Positions 1-10,139 of a DNA stretch of 64,000 nt are shown here, piece after piece. The position numbers and the translations under genes were made by a program. The notes beneath the pieces were generated by a model. It did no database searches. It was not told the origin of the DNA and saw only the letters and a program-made list of their open reading frames with translations. Within the stretch, counting starts at the first letter, position 1. Each line of letters starts with the position of its first letter. Source of the DNA: Riptortus pedestris (Eukaryota > Arthropoda > Insecta > Hemiptera > Alydidae); the NCBI GenBank assembly GCA_019009955.1, contig CM032233.1, positions 97,716,001 to 97,780,000 on the forward strand, read 5' to 3'.

Positions 1-1440
1 GGACTTACATTTGACAGAAATCTCACATGGGTTCCCCATTTAAAAGGCCTCATTAGTAAGTGCAAGAAAAGCTTGGAGTTATTAAGGGTACATAGCAATT
101 CTGCATGGGGAGCTGACAGATGTTCTCTGCTAACTTTTTATCGTGTTTATACCAGGTCATTGCTGGATTACGGCTGTATAGCATATCCATCAGCAAGTCC
201 GAGTACACTTAAAATGTTAGACACAATCCACTACACAGGACTGAGGATAGCAACTGGAGCCTTCAGATCAAGCCCAGTAGATAGCAACTGTGTTGAAGCA
301 GAAGAAACTCCACTGGGACATAGTAGAAGAATTATCTACTTAAAATTTCTTTTAAAATGCAAGGCATTAGAGGCACCATGCGTCAATGTATTTTTAAATA
401 ACATACTTTTCAACAAATACATAGAAATACACAGCAAACATAAACCACTAGTCACACGTACTTCAGAAAACACTATTGACTCAAACATATTACAAACTCA
501 CATACTCTATAACAGAAACTTATCACTCTCTCCATAGAGAATAAATAACTTAAGCATTAATTTAACTTTAACAAAATTTAATAAAAGAAATCCTTTATCT
601 TATAAATTTTACAGAATAGCTTATAACTCAATTATAAGCCCCCATATAATAACCCAAACTCACTTCACCCTTACTGGAGGATCCTAGACTGACTATGGAA
701 CAGCAGCTGCAGCAATCATTAACAATGACATATACACTACAAAACTAAACAACAATGCAAGCATTTATACAGCTGAGTTACAAGCTATAAATATTGCCTT
801 TTCAAAATTTCATGATGTTCAAAATTTCCAGATTTTCTTATTTACAGACTCTTTAAGTTCTTTATTTTCCTTGGAGAACATTTACAGTACTCATTCCATC
901 ATAACCCAAATTTTAGAACACCTCATTCATGTTCAAAATAACGTTACATTAGTATGGCTACCAGGACACAAAAATATTGGACTAAGTACTAAAGTTGATG
1001 AACAAGCCAAATTAGCGACTCAGAATCTCGACGTTGACTCAAATGAATTTACAATAGACGATTTAGCACATTCTGCTATTACTAACGAACTACAAGAGTG
1101 GGAACAGAAATGGCTACAAACAGACAATAAATTACGACAAATTAAACGGATAGTATTCACACGTACTAGTAAAAGTGCAACATATACACGGAGAGAAGAG
1201 GTGATATTAACAAGACTCCGCATTGGCCACTCCTTCCTTACTCATAGCATTTAATGAAAAAAGAGAGCAGCCCAAATGCAATGTATGCAATTTGACTCTT
1301 ACTATAAAACACATACTGACAGACTGCAAGAGACGTTCATTTACAGACACCCCAAGACCTACATAATTTACTAACTGAAGGTAGCCCATACATACCCACT
1401 ATACTACAGCATCTAAAAGACATTAACATATACACACAAA
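1..1440 (+). pseudogene. 3' part of a decayed I-superfamily non-LTR retrotransposon
   Basis: Relic of the C-terminal half of a retrotransposon polyprotein; it enters the window from the left. Frame 1 from base 1 reads LTFDRNLTWVPH, then LDYGCIAY and LRIATGAF, typical of the segment after the RT palm in I/Jockey-like elements; a stop follows at 535-537. From about 676 an RNase H domain is visible in pieces: a DYGTAAA stretch, YTAELQAI near 770, LFTDSLSS near 840 and LVWLPGHKNIG near 950, which match the D-E-D-H pattern. A C-terminal zinc knuckle, CNVCNLTLTIKHILTDC, lies near 1280-1330 in another frame. Stops and frameshifts show it is dead. The same segment of the second element (19.9-21.3 kb) is clearly related but a different family. 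RNase H argues for the I superfamily rather than Jockey proper. Confidence 0.85.
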
Positions 1441-2010
1441 TTTAAATATATAACATTTACAATTAATACTTGCATTTTAAAAGAAATTTTATATTTTCTT
1501 AACATATGTATTCAGCAATTCTAGAATGAGTGTGAATATGTTGTGTGTGTTAAATGTTTGCTGAACTCTTTAGAATATCTGTAATGTAAATATTTCATCC
1601 TTTGTTTCAGTCTAGCATAACTGAAGGTCTTTCCCCTCTTTAGATACATATTTCATTTTATTTATCAATTTATTTAATTTTATTATATTTCGTTTACTCT
1701 TTTTTATTTGATTTCCCTATTAACGAACGTGACTCTTTTTTCTTTTTTGTTATACTCACCATTTAGTTTTTTGTAATTAATTTTGGATTCTATTTTTTGT
1801 TTGTTCCTTTATTGTGTTCGATTTCATTTATTGAATATAACTAAAATATTCATGTTTTCAAAAAGTATGTGAGTTACTTGTTTTGTTTTTTCAGTAAACC
1901 CCCACCTCTCGTCAATCCATGTTAATAATAAGATTTACAATGAAACATCACAAACCAAATATTGTTTTCATTAGACAGTATCTAAGATACTACACATGTA
2001 GTTCTTAATT
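1441..2010. other. AT-rich stretch without recognisable gene
   Basis: After the retrotransposon's zinc knuckle the sequence becomes very AT-rich, with T-rich runs at 1660-1860. No ORF, splice-bounded exon or family 1 or 2 repeat could be supported here. Near 1940-1980 a short piece resembles the family 1 segment that contains AATATTGTTTTCATT. Confidence 0.5.
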
Positions 2011-2894
2011 CACGACGTGGCGCCATCAATGAACATTCTAGCGTTAGAGACCTCAATTTTTAGTGACTATTTTTTGTTTCAAAATAACTTTCAGAACCCT
2101 GGTAATTCAGAAATAACACAGTTTTCACTTCAAGAGCATTTATTTAGCAGATTTCCCTTAGGATATGACGAAAATGAGCTCCGTTCAAATTTATATCTAT
2201 ATCTATATAATATATACAATATTCCAGTTGACAAAACACGAGTAGAACAGGAATTATAGAAAATTAAATTTGCAACAATATTTTTCACATAACATTTTTT
2301 TACACGAATAATAGTAACGGAAATAATTCGAATTTTAGAATTTACCTTCTTATAAACTCACCTTCCATCCATGGTCGTTGGACATTTGAGGAAAATTTTC
2401 GAAAGTAATATCATGAGTAGCAGATTTCCATTAAGGGAAATCTGCCAAAATTAAGACTGAGGCTTGTAGTGATGAATTTAATTGTTAATGAAACAGCTGT
2501 CTGATCTATTGGGAATGGAGGTAGAAATGTTGGAGTGCAGGTAACACAATTTTAGATCTTGAGAGATCTAGTAGGAAAGGTTCCTTAGTAATTGCGGGAG
2601 TAGGGACCTACTCTTTCAGAAGCTTGTTGAACCACCTCAGTCTGCAGTTAGCTTCCACCTCGCCATACTCTGCTACCTCAGTTTGGATGGATCCACAGTC
2701 AAGAAAGAAAGTCCGTCACGCAAGCGCTGCGTAAACTAAGCAGATTTCCCTGCAACTGCAACAGAAGTTAGTCAAACTCATAATGTCCTATACACTCAAA
2801 AAAATGCAAATATCTTGGTTAATATTCAAGATAATAATAACATAATAAATGTATATAACAATATTTATAGTAAATTTAATTTGTAATAAGATTG
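2011..2894. repeat. Family 1 composite repeat, left of the LTR insertion
   Basis: Fragments of the dispersed family 1 repeat. Around 2140-2200 there is a minus-oriented junction (GCAGATTTCCCTTAGG followed by GACGAAAATGAG). Around 2370-2450 the element tail ends in a near-palindrome (GCAGATTTCC-ATTA-GGGAAATCTGC). Around 2710-2750 is the motif TCCGTCACGC followed by CTGCGTAAACTAAGCAG. At 2805-2894 is the unit start, ending AATAAGATTG. The unit resumes at 4819, so the LTR element between them is a later insertion. Confidence 0.7.
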
Positions 2895-2896
2895 TG

Positions 2897-3883
2897 TCAC
2901 CCACAGATTCTCAAGTGATTCTCAACTCTCCATTTCGCATCTTCAAGTTGACGACCAAGTCTAATTAGGTCTCTAACAGTCTGGATGTCATACAGAGCTA
3001 ACCGATCGACATAGAAAGGCAGAATATTTTTTCTAAGAATCTTCATCATGTCCGCTTCTGATGGTAGCCTGGGTAACCTGTGAAAGTAGTTGTTCATAAC
3101 TGCGCAATATACTCCAATGGACTCATTAGGATCTTGAGTGCGCCTCCTAATTTCTTCCCATAGTCGATCCTCATAATCCCTTGGTTCAAACTCTAACTTC
3201 AGTTCGTCCACCAACTCCAACCAAGTTCCGAGCATCTTCTTCAATGACTTCACCAAGATAAGAGCAGGCCCTTGGAACAAATCGTAAGCCGAGCTATACA
3301 AGTCCTTTTCTGTTAAATTTCTAGCATGTCGTAGTTCTTCTACTGTTTCTAGAAAAGCGTTAATGCTAAGTCCTTCGCCGTCACCAGAAAATTGAACGCC
3401 CCAATCTTTTTCTGGAATTTGAGGTTTCTTTATAACTACCGTTCTGGAGTCTCCGGTGTTTCTAAGATCAGTTTTCTTACCCTGTGCTGATCCCTCATCA
3501 TCTTCAGACTCACTATCTAGAGTTTCCTTAACTCTGCCATATAATTCCAAACATTCCTCCAAAAAGCCTAATTTCTGTTTGCTACTTTCATCACCCTTCA
3601 TATTAATGCGGGATATCCTATTTATTAAGTGCAGTAGAACCGCTTCAAACTTCCTTACCTCAGGTGCTTCTGTGTTCAGTTTCTCCAGCCTCTCTTGACA
3701 GTGCTTTAATTCAGTGGTTGAATCCAAGTCAGCCACATTGGGAGAAAAAAGCTTTCCTTCCTTTTCCATCTTCTGTAATAATCTTAATTTTTTCCTCATG
3801 TCATGAACTGTCTTTAATTCTGTTACTCCTCTAATTTTTAATTCATACTCTAAATCCTCCTTATTTAACCTATCTATATCCAT
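2897..3883 (-). CDS. Gag-like protein of an LTR retrotransposon
   Basis: Uninterrupted ORF of 328 residues from the ATG at 3883; the frame is open a further 27 nt upstream but only to a non-ATG codon. The N-terminus (MDIDRLNKEDLEYELKIRG) resembles the SAP-like start seen in many insect retroelement Gags. Residues about 120-140 are acidic and Ser-rich. From about residue 170 a Retrotrans_gag-type helical region follows, with FQGPALILVKSL, then KLEFEPRDYEDRLWEEIRRR and QDPNESIGVYCAVMNNYF. No CCHC knuckle remains. The last codons (ICG, stop TGA) fall inside the 13-nt LTR remnant, so the C-terminus is truncated and its stop comes from LTR sequence. It lies directly downstream of its own LTR and PBS. 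The ORF looks intact, so the copy is probably young. A domesticated Arc-like gene is unlikely because the LTR and target duplication are retained. Confidence 0.85.
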   Translation of the reverse strand: MDIDRLNKEDLEYELKIRGVTELKTVHDMRKKLRLLQKMEKEGKLFSPNVADLDSTTELKHCQERLEKLNTEAPEVRKFEAVLLHLINRISRINMKGDESSKQKLGFLEECLELYGRVKETLDSESEDDEGSAQGKKTDLRNTGDSRTVVIKKPQIPEKDWGVQFSGDGEGLSINAFLETVEELRHARNLTEKDLYSSAYDLFQGPALILVKSLKKMLGTWLELVDELKLEFEPRDYEDRLWEEIRRRTQDPNESIGVYCAVMNNYFHRLPRLPSEADMMKILRKNILPFYVDRLALYDIQTVRDLIRLGRQLEDAKWRVENHLRICG

Positions 3884-4230
3884 TTTTAATTTTTTATCAA
3901 TATATACCAAGAAAAAAAATAATATAATATTATTCTATATAATAATAGTAAGATAAGAGGAAGAAATATTTAGTTCTAAAAATAATCAACAACTAACTAA
4001 CTAACTAAACCCTAAATAGAAAATGAACTCTTCCATCTTAACTATTAAGGAAAACAATTTTTTTTCCTAATTAAAATAATTCTAATTTTTCTAAATCCAC
4101 TAAACAGAACACAGAACAAATTATCCTTACACAAAAAAAAATTCATATATCATTACTAATACCACTAATCCTAACCATAATATACTTTACATCAATATTT
4201 TTATATTATTCTTAATTATTTTTAATCAGG

Positions 4231-4250
4231 CCCCACGTTGTAAGGCGCCA
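4231..4250 (-). promoter_or_regulatory. Primer-binding site candidate
   Basis: Sense sequence TGGCGCCTTACAACGTGGGG starts 4 nt (TTAG) inside the LTR. It begins with the TGG expected to pair with a tRNA 3' CCA. I cannot assign the tRNA. Confidence 0.6.
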
Positions 4251-4254
4251 CTAA

Positions 4255-4818
4255 TGTCACCCACAGACTGGGTAACAAGACTGCCAAGCTCAGTGGAGAA
4301 GGGCGTGGGTTTATAAATTAAACTTCAATAGGCAGAAAATTAAAATAATAAGGGCGCCACGTTGTTTCTTTTCTCAGGTAACAACGAAAACCAATATTCT
4401 ACAAACAAATCAGTTTATTTACAATAATAACTCAACTATAATTATCTCTTGGACAATAAAAGGAAAATACTAAATACATAAAGGATTAAACAATACTTCC
4501 CATGGGGTCTTTTAAATACAAACTAATAGGCCTTTTCTTTTGAATAGTGTATACACAATAACCACTTAGGTACCTCTCGTACAATGAAATAACTGCTATT
4601 CTTCTAGCTGTATAACATTTCGATCCGCCAAAGCGTTTATCCGGAGCCAAAAATCCTCACTAGAGCTCGAGGTGGAAGCTGCTGTCTACCGCTCGCTTGT
4701 CTCCCGGCGATCGCTTCTTGTCTTCGGCTCTCGCGCAGCCTGCCCCGCGCATCAATCTCCCGCCTGCCTTCTTTCTCAATCGCCCGTCTTCGGCGACGGT
4801 AAAAATGGGCCGTAACAA
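4255..4818 (-). repeat. Full-length LTR (564 bp) of the gag element
   Basis: Runs from TGTTACGGCCC (minus strand, from 4818) to GTGGGTGACA (ending 4255), so it has TG...CA ends and short inverted termini. The first part in the sense direction (4818-4620) is unusually GC-rich for this window. A TATA-like TATTTAAAAGACCC lies in the sense strand near 4510, and an AATAAA lies near 4414, so U3-R-U5 order fits minus-strand transcription into gag. Confidence 0.75.
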
Positions 4819-5007
4819 TTGGTTCTATACAATTTTTCGATCCGACGTATAGTAACGGAGATATTTCGAAAATACCTTCCTCTGAACCCCCTCCCACTAG
4901 TCCAATTTCAGCCGTCAACGAACTTGACCTTTATTTTTACATAAAACGTTTAAATATGGAGATTGGTAACGATCAAGCAAAAATTGCGACCGCTAGAGCG
5001 TTAACAG

Positions 5008-5052
<45 letters not shown>

Positions 5053-5175
5053 ATTTTGAATGGACCTCATTTTCGTCATCTCCTGGGTAGGATTGATGGA
5101 CATTTGAAGAAACGTTTTGAAAATCGCGTCATGAGTACGAACTCAATAACTGATTTCCCGTAAGGGAAATTTGCT
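4819..5175 (+). repeat. Family 1 unit, right of the LTR insertion
   Basis: Continuation of the unit broken at 2894. It has a poly-C core (CCCCCTCCCACTAG), TTTACATAAAACG, ATTGCGACCGCTAGAGCG, a (TA)n tract at about 5012-5048, then GGACCTCATTTTCGTCATC and the tail ending in a GATTTCCC/GGGAAAT inverted repeat at about 5150-5170. This is the clearest single copy for defining the unit. Confidence 0.7.
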
Positions 5176-5432
5176 GTCTGCTTGCTCGACCAAATCTGTC
5201 AGATGACAGTCGACCAGTGATTACTTCAATCAGATGAAATCTTCCCAAGGAACAACCCGGACGCCCGCAACCAACTTAGGGTAGTGTAAATTCTGGGTCA
5301 ACTCCGAATATTTTAAGAATTTCTGATAATGCGTTACTTTGGAGATCAGCTTCGGGACATGGTAATGAGATGAGGAGGTAGAACGAGTGAAAAATCCCTA
5401 TTGTTTAAGGAATTTTTTTCTATGTTCTTCAG

Positions 5433-5508
5433 TTGTAATCATGGAGAAGAAGTCTGAATTGCATCTTCTGGCTTGGGAGAGAGATCCGGAAAGCCACAGG
5501 ATTGAGGA
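5433..5508 (+). CDS. Candidate host exon (plus strand)
   Basis: A pyrimidine-rich tract ends in TTCTTCAG at 5432. It is followed by an open stretch with an ATG at 5441 in the context ATCATGG, and a GTATGT donor starting at 5509. The frame reads MEKKSELHLLAWERDPES then HRIEE, a charged peptide with no stop. The exon would end in phase 2. It could be a first coding exon or an internal one (entry phase 1). No homolog is recognised. The next candidate at 7656 cannot directly follow it, because only phase 1 entry is open there, so at least one exon between would be missing. Confidence 0.35.
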
Positions 5509-6296
5509 GTATGTATCACTTCTATTTTTCTAAAACCATTCAAACATATCTTATAGAATAATCACATCTTACCCATCATATCATATATATATATATAGGC
5601 TAGAATTAAAAGTAATATAAGGTAATGTCGTAAAAGAGCCTTTAATATAAAAATAATAAAAAAAATCAACTAAACTCAGTAAGAATTCAATGATAAATAA
5701 GTTTAGTGAACTATTTCCAAAATAATAAGTTATTCATTTGAAACTTATAATCTAATCTTTGTTCCATGAAAGGTTTACTAATTTATCTATTTTTTCTTAA
5801 CACCTGATTTTTTTATTTTATTTAATTTTTCTTTTTTACAAAGCATATATAACTTGAAACTGTTGGTACACTAAAGGATAATAGGAAGATCTGTTCAGGA
5901 TGGTTCTTAATTTTGAGAAATAGTCCAAAAATCACTTTTGTTTTATTGAGAATTCCAATGCATTTTAGGATTTATTCATTTATGTGACTTAATATTAATA
6001 AATTGTGTAATTTCCTGTTGTGAAAAATGTTATAAATAATTAGAGGGAAATAACACAGGAAGAGGTATATATATGTGTGTGTGTGTGTGTGTTTGTTTGT
6101 GTGTGTGTGTGTGTGTATCCGTCCAAGAATTTAAGACGGGGGAGGGGGGGTTGTCACAAAAACATATTTGTATGTATCTCATATAATAAAGGTCTGTGGA
6201 AAACAATATTTGGTATCTAAGCTTCGAATAACGCCTTTTACTATATAACAAAGCTAATGCAACAATGAATAGAAGTTGGGGTTTGCTGAATGCTGA
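5509..6296. other. AT-rich intron-like or intergenic stretch with (TG)n
   Basis: No gene supported. It contains a short (TA)n near 5582-5598 and a (TG)n/(GT)n microsatellite at about 6075-6117. From about 6150 to 6296 is a family 1 flank segment containing AACAATATTTGGTATCTAAGC; the same segment is near 11093 and 45764. Confidence 0.5.
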
Positions 6297-6580
6297 AAAA
6301 TGCAAATATGAAGGTTTATATTCAAGATAGAGAATAAATATATATAACAATATTTATAATAAATTTAATTTGAAATAAGATTGATTCTATACACTTTTCC
6401 GATTCGGCGAATAGTAACGGAGAAATTTCGAATTTTCAAAATTCTCTGCCTCTTATCCCCCCCTCTCCCTGGTCCAGTTTCAGCCGTTAACGAACACGAC
6501 CTTTCTTTTTACATAAAACGACTAAATATCGAGTTTGGTAACGGTCACAAATAATTGCGACCGCAAGAGCGGTCTCCATC
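6297..6580 (+). repeat. Family 1 unit, 3' part missing
   Basis: Starts with the unit head (AAAATGCAAATATGAAGG, ATATAACAATATTTATAAT, AATAAGATTGATTCTATAC). It passes through a C-rich core and TTTACATAAAACG to ATTGCGACCGCAAGAGCGG, then stops without the TA tract or tail. Unrelated C/T-rich sequence follows. Confidence 0.65.
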
Positions 6581-7655
6581 TCCCTCTCCTCTTATGATTT
6601 TACATTGCTTTCCCCTCTTACACTCTCCCTTCCACATTCACACTCACTCCCTCCCTCTTCCTCTGTGTTAGCTTCCACATCTTTCAATAAAAACCTTGAT
6701 CACATTTAGAAAAGTTGAGTAAAAATTCTCCTTACTTACATGCAATTGTGTTTTGTGTCTAATGCTAATTGACTGAAAAACCTACATATATAGGGCATAA
6801 TAAGTGTTTTCTACACCCATCACTAAATCAATTGCATTCCTTGTCTTTTATTACCATATCGATTGGAGCCATGGTTTAACAGAAAGTGTTATTTGAAAAA
6901 AGAATGAATTCGGAAGAGAATAAGCAATTTTAAAGTTTTTATTAACATAGAAATAGATTACTTAATTTAAATAGAATACATTTAAAGCCTTTAGGTCCAT
7001 AATTATGAATATTCTCAATATAGATATAAGAAACATTGTAGATAAGAATTATAAAGAAACAAATTAGTTTTCTCCTAGAATGCAAAATTCATATTAGAAA
7101 ATTTACTTGTTGTCAATTGTTGGCTTTTGACACTAATAGTCATATTGGAATATATTAAAGAATAGCAGATAATCTATCTCGAGATTGTGAAAAAACATGA
7201 TGTAGTTTGAAGAATCCCAACAAAGAACCTCATCAAATGAATTAGGATAAAAAATGAATGACATGTTGGTTTCAATTTGAAAAATAAATAATAAATTCAA
7301 GATAATCAAGAAAATCTGTTTAATGAACTTCCTATCAATATATCTCATTATTAACAAATGATTACATATTCAAATTTTCCTTTGAAAGAAGTTAGTGTTT
7401 TTATCCTGTTATCTAAGCCTGTTTCCTAGCAGCTAGAGGTCTTTTTAGTAAGTTGAATGATTAGATTCTTTTATTCAAATTATGAAATAGAAATTAAAGA
7501 AGATACAGTATATTTGTCAATGATTAAATATAAAATAATCTTTGAGATCTCTAGAAAGCAGACTTTTCAAGAAAGAAGAGAAGAGAGAAATGATCAAAAG
7601 TGTAGACAAGTAGGTTGTCTCAAAATGACAAGCTTCTTTTTTTATTTGTTAACAG
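6581..7655. other. AT-rich non-repetitive stretch
   Basis: No recognisable transposon or convincing exon. C/T-rich at 6585-6660, then AT-rich. The next element on the plus strand is a strong-looking acceptor at 7632-7655, so part of this stretch may be intronic. Confidence 0.4.
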
Positions 7656-7725
7656 CTGACCCCCAGCTAGAGCTTCCTGGTTCCATTTCACTACGAATGG
7701 AAAAACTGTATGGGGAAAGGAGAAA
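7656..7725 (+). CDS. Candidate host exon (plus strand)
   Basis: A strong polypyrimidine acceptor (TTCTTTTTTTATTTGTTAACAG) ends at 7655. The only open entry phase is phase 1, reading DPQLELPGSISLRMEKLY then GERRK. Possible donors are GTATGG at 7708 or GTTTGC at 7726, both weak, so the 3' border is uncertain. The frame stays open to about 7963 by chance or read-through. The peptide is not recognised. It may belong to the same plus-strand gene as 5433-5508, but the phases do not join directly. Confidence 0.3.
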
Positions 7726-7929
7726 GTTTGCCTCAAAATATTTGAAGTTTGAAAATATAGTTATAATTTTCCTTTTATTGCCTGATTTTTTTTGTATCAC
7801 ATATAAATTGAACTTATTATCATACATATTAGCTTTGTTTCAAGCTAATACAGTCAACGTTTCAAAACATTTTATCCTTGAATTATTCAAAACAACATAT
7901 AATTATAACATCCTAAAGAACAGCTTTAT

Positions 7930-8148
7930 GATTGGGCTAGTGTTTGCCTGTCTTCAAGGGTGAGGTTTCTTTCGAAAGCTGTAACTAACTCCTCTTCCAG
8001 ACTTTTTCCATCGAGATTAGTTTGATCTACTCGATTCATATCATTGTCTAGAGACGTCACCTTATGGGCTGGACATGCTTCTGTACGCAACATTACAGCC
8101 GCTCCCTCATCATGTATCAGTGGCGACCCCTCACCTTTATTACTGGAT
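7930..8148 (-). pseudogene. Truncated copy of the duplicated exon
   Basis: The 5' 219 nt of the 309-nt exon are present, including the acceptor side at 8149-8150, but the 3' part and donor are missing because the repeat copy starts at 7930. Protein differences from the complete copies are few (R for S before TEACPAHK, R for K in FEKNLTLEDR), consistent with recent duplication. Confidence 0.6.
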
Positions 8149-8530
8149 CTGTTTACATGAAAATAAACTATTGAAGAACCAATGACGAATATTAAATAAA
8201 TGGCCGTCACACAGGGGCTGCATAAGCTAAACAGATTTCCCACATGCAGTTACAACTCACACTTGATCTCACCTCACATATATTTTATATTTCTAAATGA
8301 AAAACCGATAAGTGGTAGAGATTTATTGTAGCCTGTAAACTAAAAAGTCCGTCACGAGGGGCTGCGTAAACTAAGCAGATTTACTATGTGAAGTTTAGCA
8401 ATAGAGAAATCTGGATGCTGGTAACACAACACCACCATAAGTAAATACAAACGGTAATGAGAAATCTTTCAGTTAATTTTAATAAACTCCCAACTGAAAG
8501 CGGCTTCTGAATTTGACTAAGAATAATTTA
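7930..8530. repeat. Exon-bearing duplicated segment, copy 1 (truncated)
   Basis: Begins abruptly inside the exon-like ORF (see 12333-12641), then continues through CCGTCACACAGGGGCTGC, an AT-rich spacer, and a second CCGTCACGAGGGGCTGCGT block to ACTCCCAACTGAAAGCGGC. Sister copies start at about 12319, 14160 and 22330. Confidence 0.75.
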
Positions 8531-10139
8531 TAATTTTATATAACTCAAATTTTAGTAGTCCAAGTACTAAAGAAGGGGGGGGGGCGGATGACGCAGAAAG
8601 CGTAATTTGGGTCATAAAATCTCCACAAAGTAATTATCGAAGGTTAGGTGAAGGTTACGAAAACGACATATGGTCAGGTTAGAAGCTTCGCGCCAGAGGG
8701 CGCGAGACTTACGAAAAGCTGCCGAACTAACTCGTAACAACACCCGACGCACAGACCTTCATAAAATGGCAAAAATCTCGGTTAATTTTCAAGATAGGGA
8801 AATTAAGTGGTATATAACAGTACTTATAGTAAATTTAATTTGGGCAATAAGATTGTTATTTCTAAATATAACACATATTCGTACTCTCGAATCCGATACA
8901 TAATAACGGAAGATATTTCGAAAATCCCCGCCCCCCTTCTAAACCCCCCCCCTCCCACTGGTACGACTTCAGCTTACAATTAAACGAAAACTTGATCTGT
9001 TCTTTTTACATAAAACGGTTATTTTTAATTATCGTAGTTTGGTATCTATCAAAACATAAAATTTGGCGACCGCTAGAGTCGTTAAACAGACAAAAATATA
9101 TACTTATATATATATATTATTGTTTTTTTTTTTTTTTTTTTGAAGCGGACTGTTCATTCTTCGTTCATCTCCTGGGTAGGATCGATGGACATTTGAAGAG
9201 CATTTTTTCGAAACTCCGCGTCAGATGAGTATGAAACGACCCCAATAGGCTGATTTCGATCTTAAGGGAAAATCTGCTGAAAAGTACGTAAAAGACTAGT
9301 TTAATACGTAGGAGTTAAAGGAAAAAAATGGAGCGTAGGAACGACAATTGTAGACTATTCATTGTTTAACAAGATTGGTTAGCAATAACACTTTTATGAT
9401 CCTGTCTCATGATCAACGAGATATTATTGAATTTTTGGAACCCCCCCCCCCTTGAAACGCCCTACTATTCTCAGCTCCGAGTTCAGCCAATAAGACAAAT
9501 AGGATTCTTTGTGATGACTGAAACCTGTTATAAATATCTATCCAGTAATAGAATAGATCAAATAAACAACATTCGGAAACGAAGAACAAAAAATCGTATT
9601 TGATGGCTTCCATCACTCAGGGGGAATTTGCTTGTTTTTTTATGCTCAGAAACTCAGACATAACATATTTACAAGGTCATTTTAATTTGGGGCAAATATA
9701 ATTCGTTCTTTACACTTTTAGATCGGACTTCCAACATAGTAACGCTGAGGTGGCGGACTATTTGTGGACAATTAAGTGAACCCCCCCCTCCAACTAAACT
9801 TTCTCAACACTCACCCTCTTTTCCGATTGTCTCGCGTTAAAACGAACTTGATCTTTCTTTCTTACCATAAGTGCGAATAAAATATCTAGATTGGTAACGG
9901 TTCAATCAATAAGTGCGGAAACCGCTAGAAATTGTAACAGACTTAATGTAATAGGATAGAACAGGGTGTTTCCAACTTTCCTGTGCAAGCCCCCTTAAAT
10001 TCTCCAATTGTATTAATAATATAAATCCCGTCAGGAAGGGATTGCTTAAATAAAGCAGATGTCCCACCTTACGTTTAACATTAGATGAATCTACAATCTG
10101 GTAACATACCACCACCGTGAATATTAAGTGAATAAATAA
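8531..10139 (+). repeat. Family 1 units, insertion-rich copy
   Basis: Diverged head-to-tail family 1 units: the unit at about 8760-9290 with T-rich and TA tracts, the poly-C unit at 9330-9650, and another at 9660-9930, then a segment ending AAGTGAATAAATA. The stretch is collinear with 23027-23880 but carries many extra single bases (for example GAAAAGCTGCC where the sister at 13.1 kb has GAAAACTGCC). No gene. Confidence 0.65.

Larger units (their letters stand above)
2895..4818 (-). mobile_element. LTR retrotransposon insertion: one full LTR, PBS and gag; 3' LTR reduced to about 13 nt
   Basis: On the minus strand the order is 5' LTR (4818-4255), a 4-nt spacer, a primer-binding site (4250-4231), leader, gag (3883-2897), then the element ends. 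The outer ends on the plus strand are TGTCACCCACAG at 2895 and CGTAACA at 4818. They are flanked by a perfect 4-bp duplication ATTG (2891-2894 and 4819-4822). Removing one copy restores the family 1 unit (AATAAGATTG followed by GTTCTATAC), so both borders are precise. The left terminus shares only TGTCACCCACAGA with the full LTR before gag begins. No protease, RT or integrase is present. A 4-bp duplication and Retrotrans_gag-like protein suggest Ty3/gypsy, but pol is absent, so the class is inferred. Confidence 0.85.

Noticed and set aside
4637..4918. 93-residue minus-strand ORF
   Set aside because: It lies in the GC-rich part of the LTR and crosses the insertion border into family 1, so it is not a gene.
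7926..8243. Membrane-protein reading (hydrophobic AIYLIFVIGSSIVYF) at the start of the duplicated ORF, also at 12.7 and 22.7 kb
   Set aside because: It has no ATG (begins at GTG after a stop) and coincides with the pyrimidine tract before a good acceptor, so it is more likely intron.
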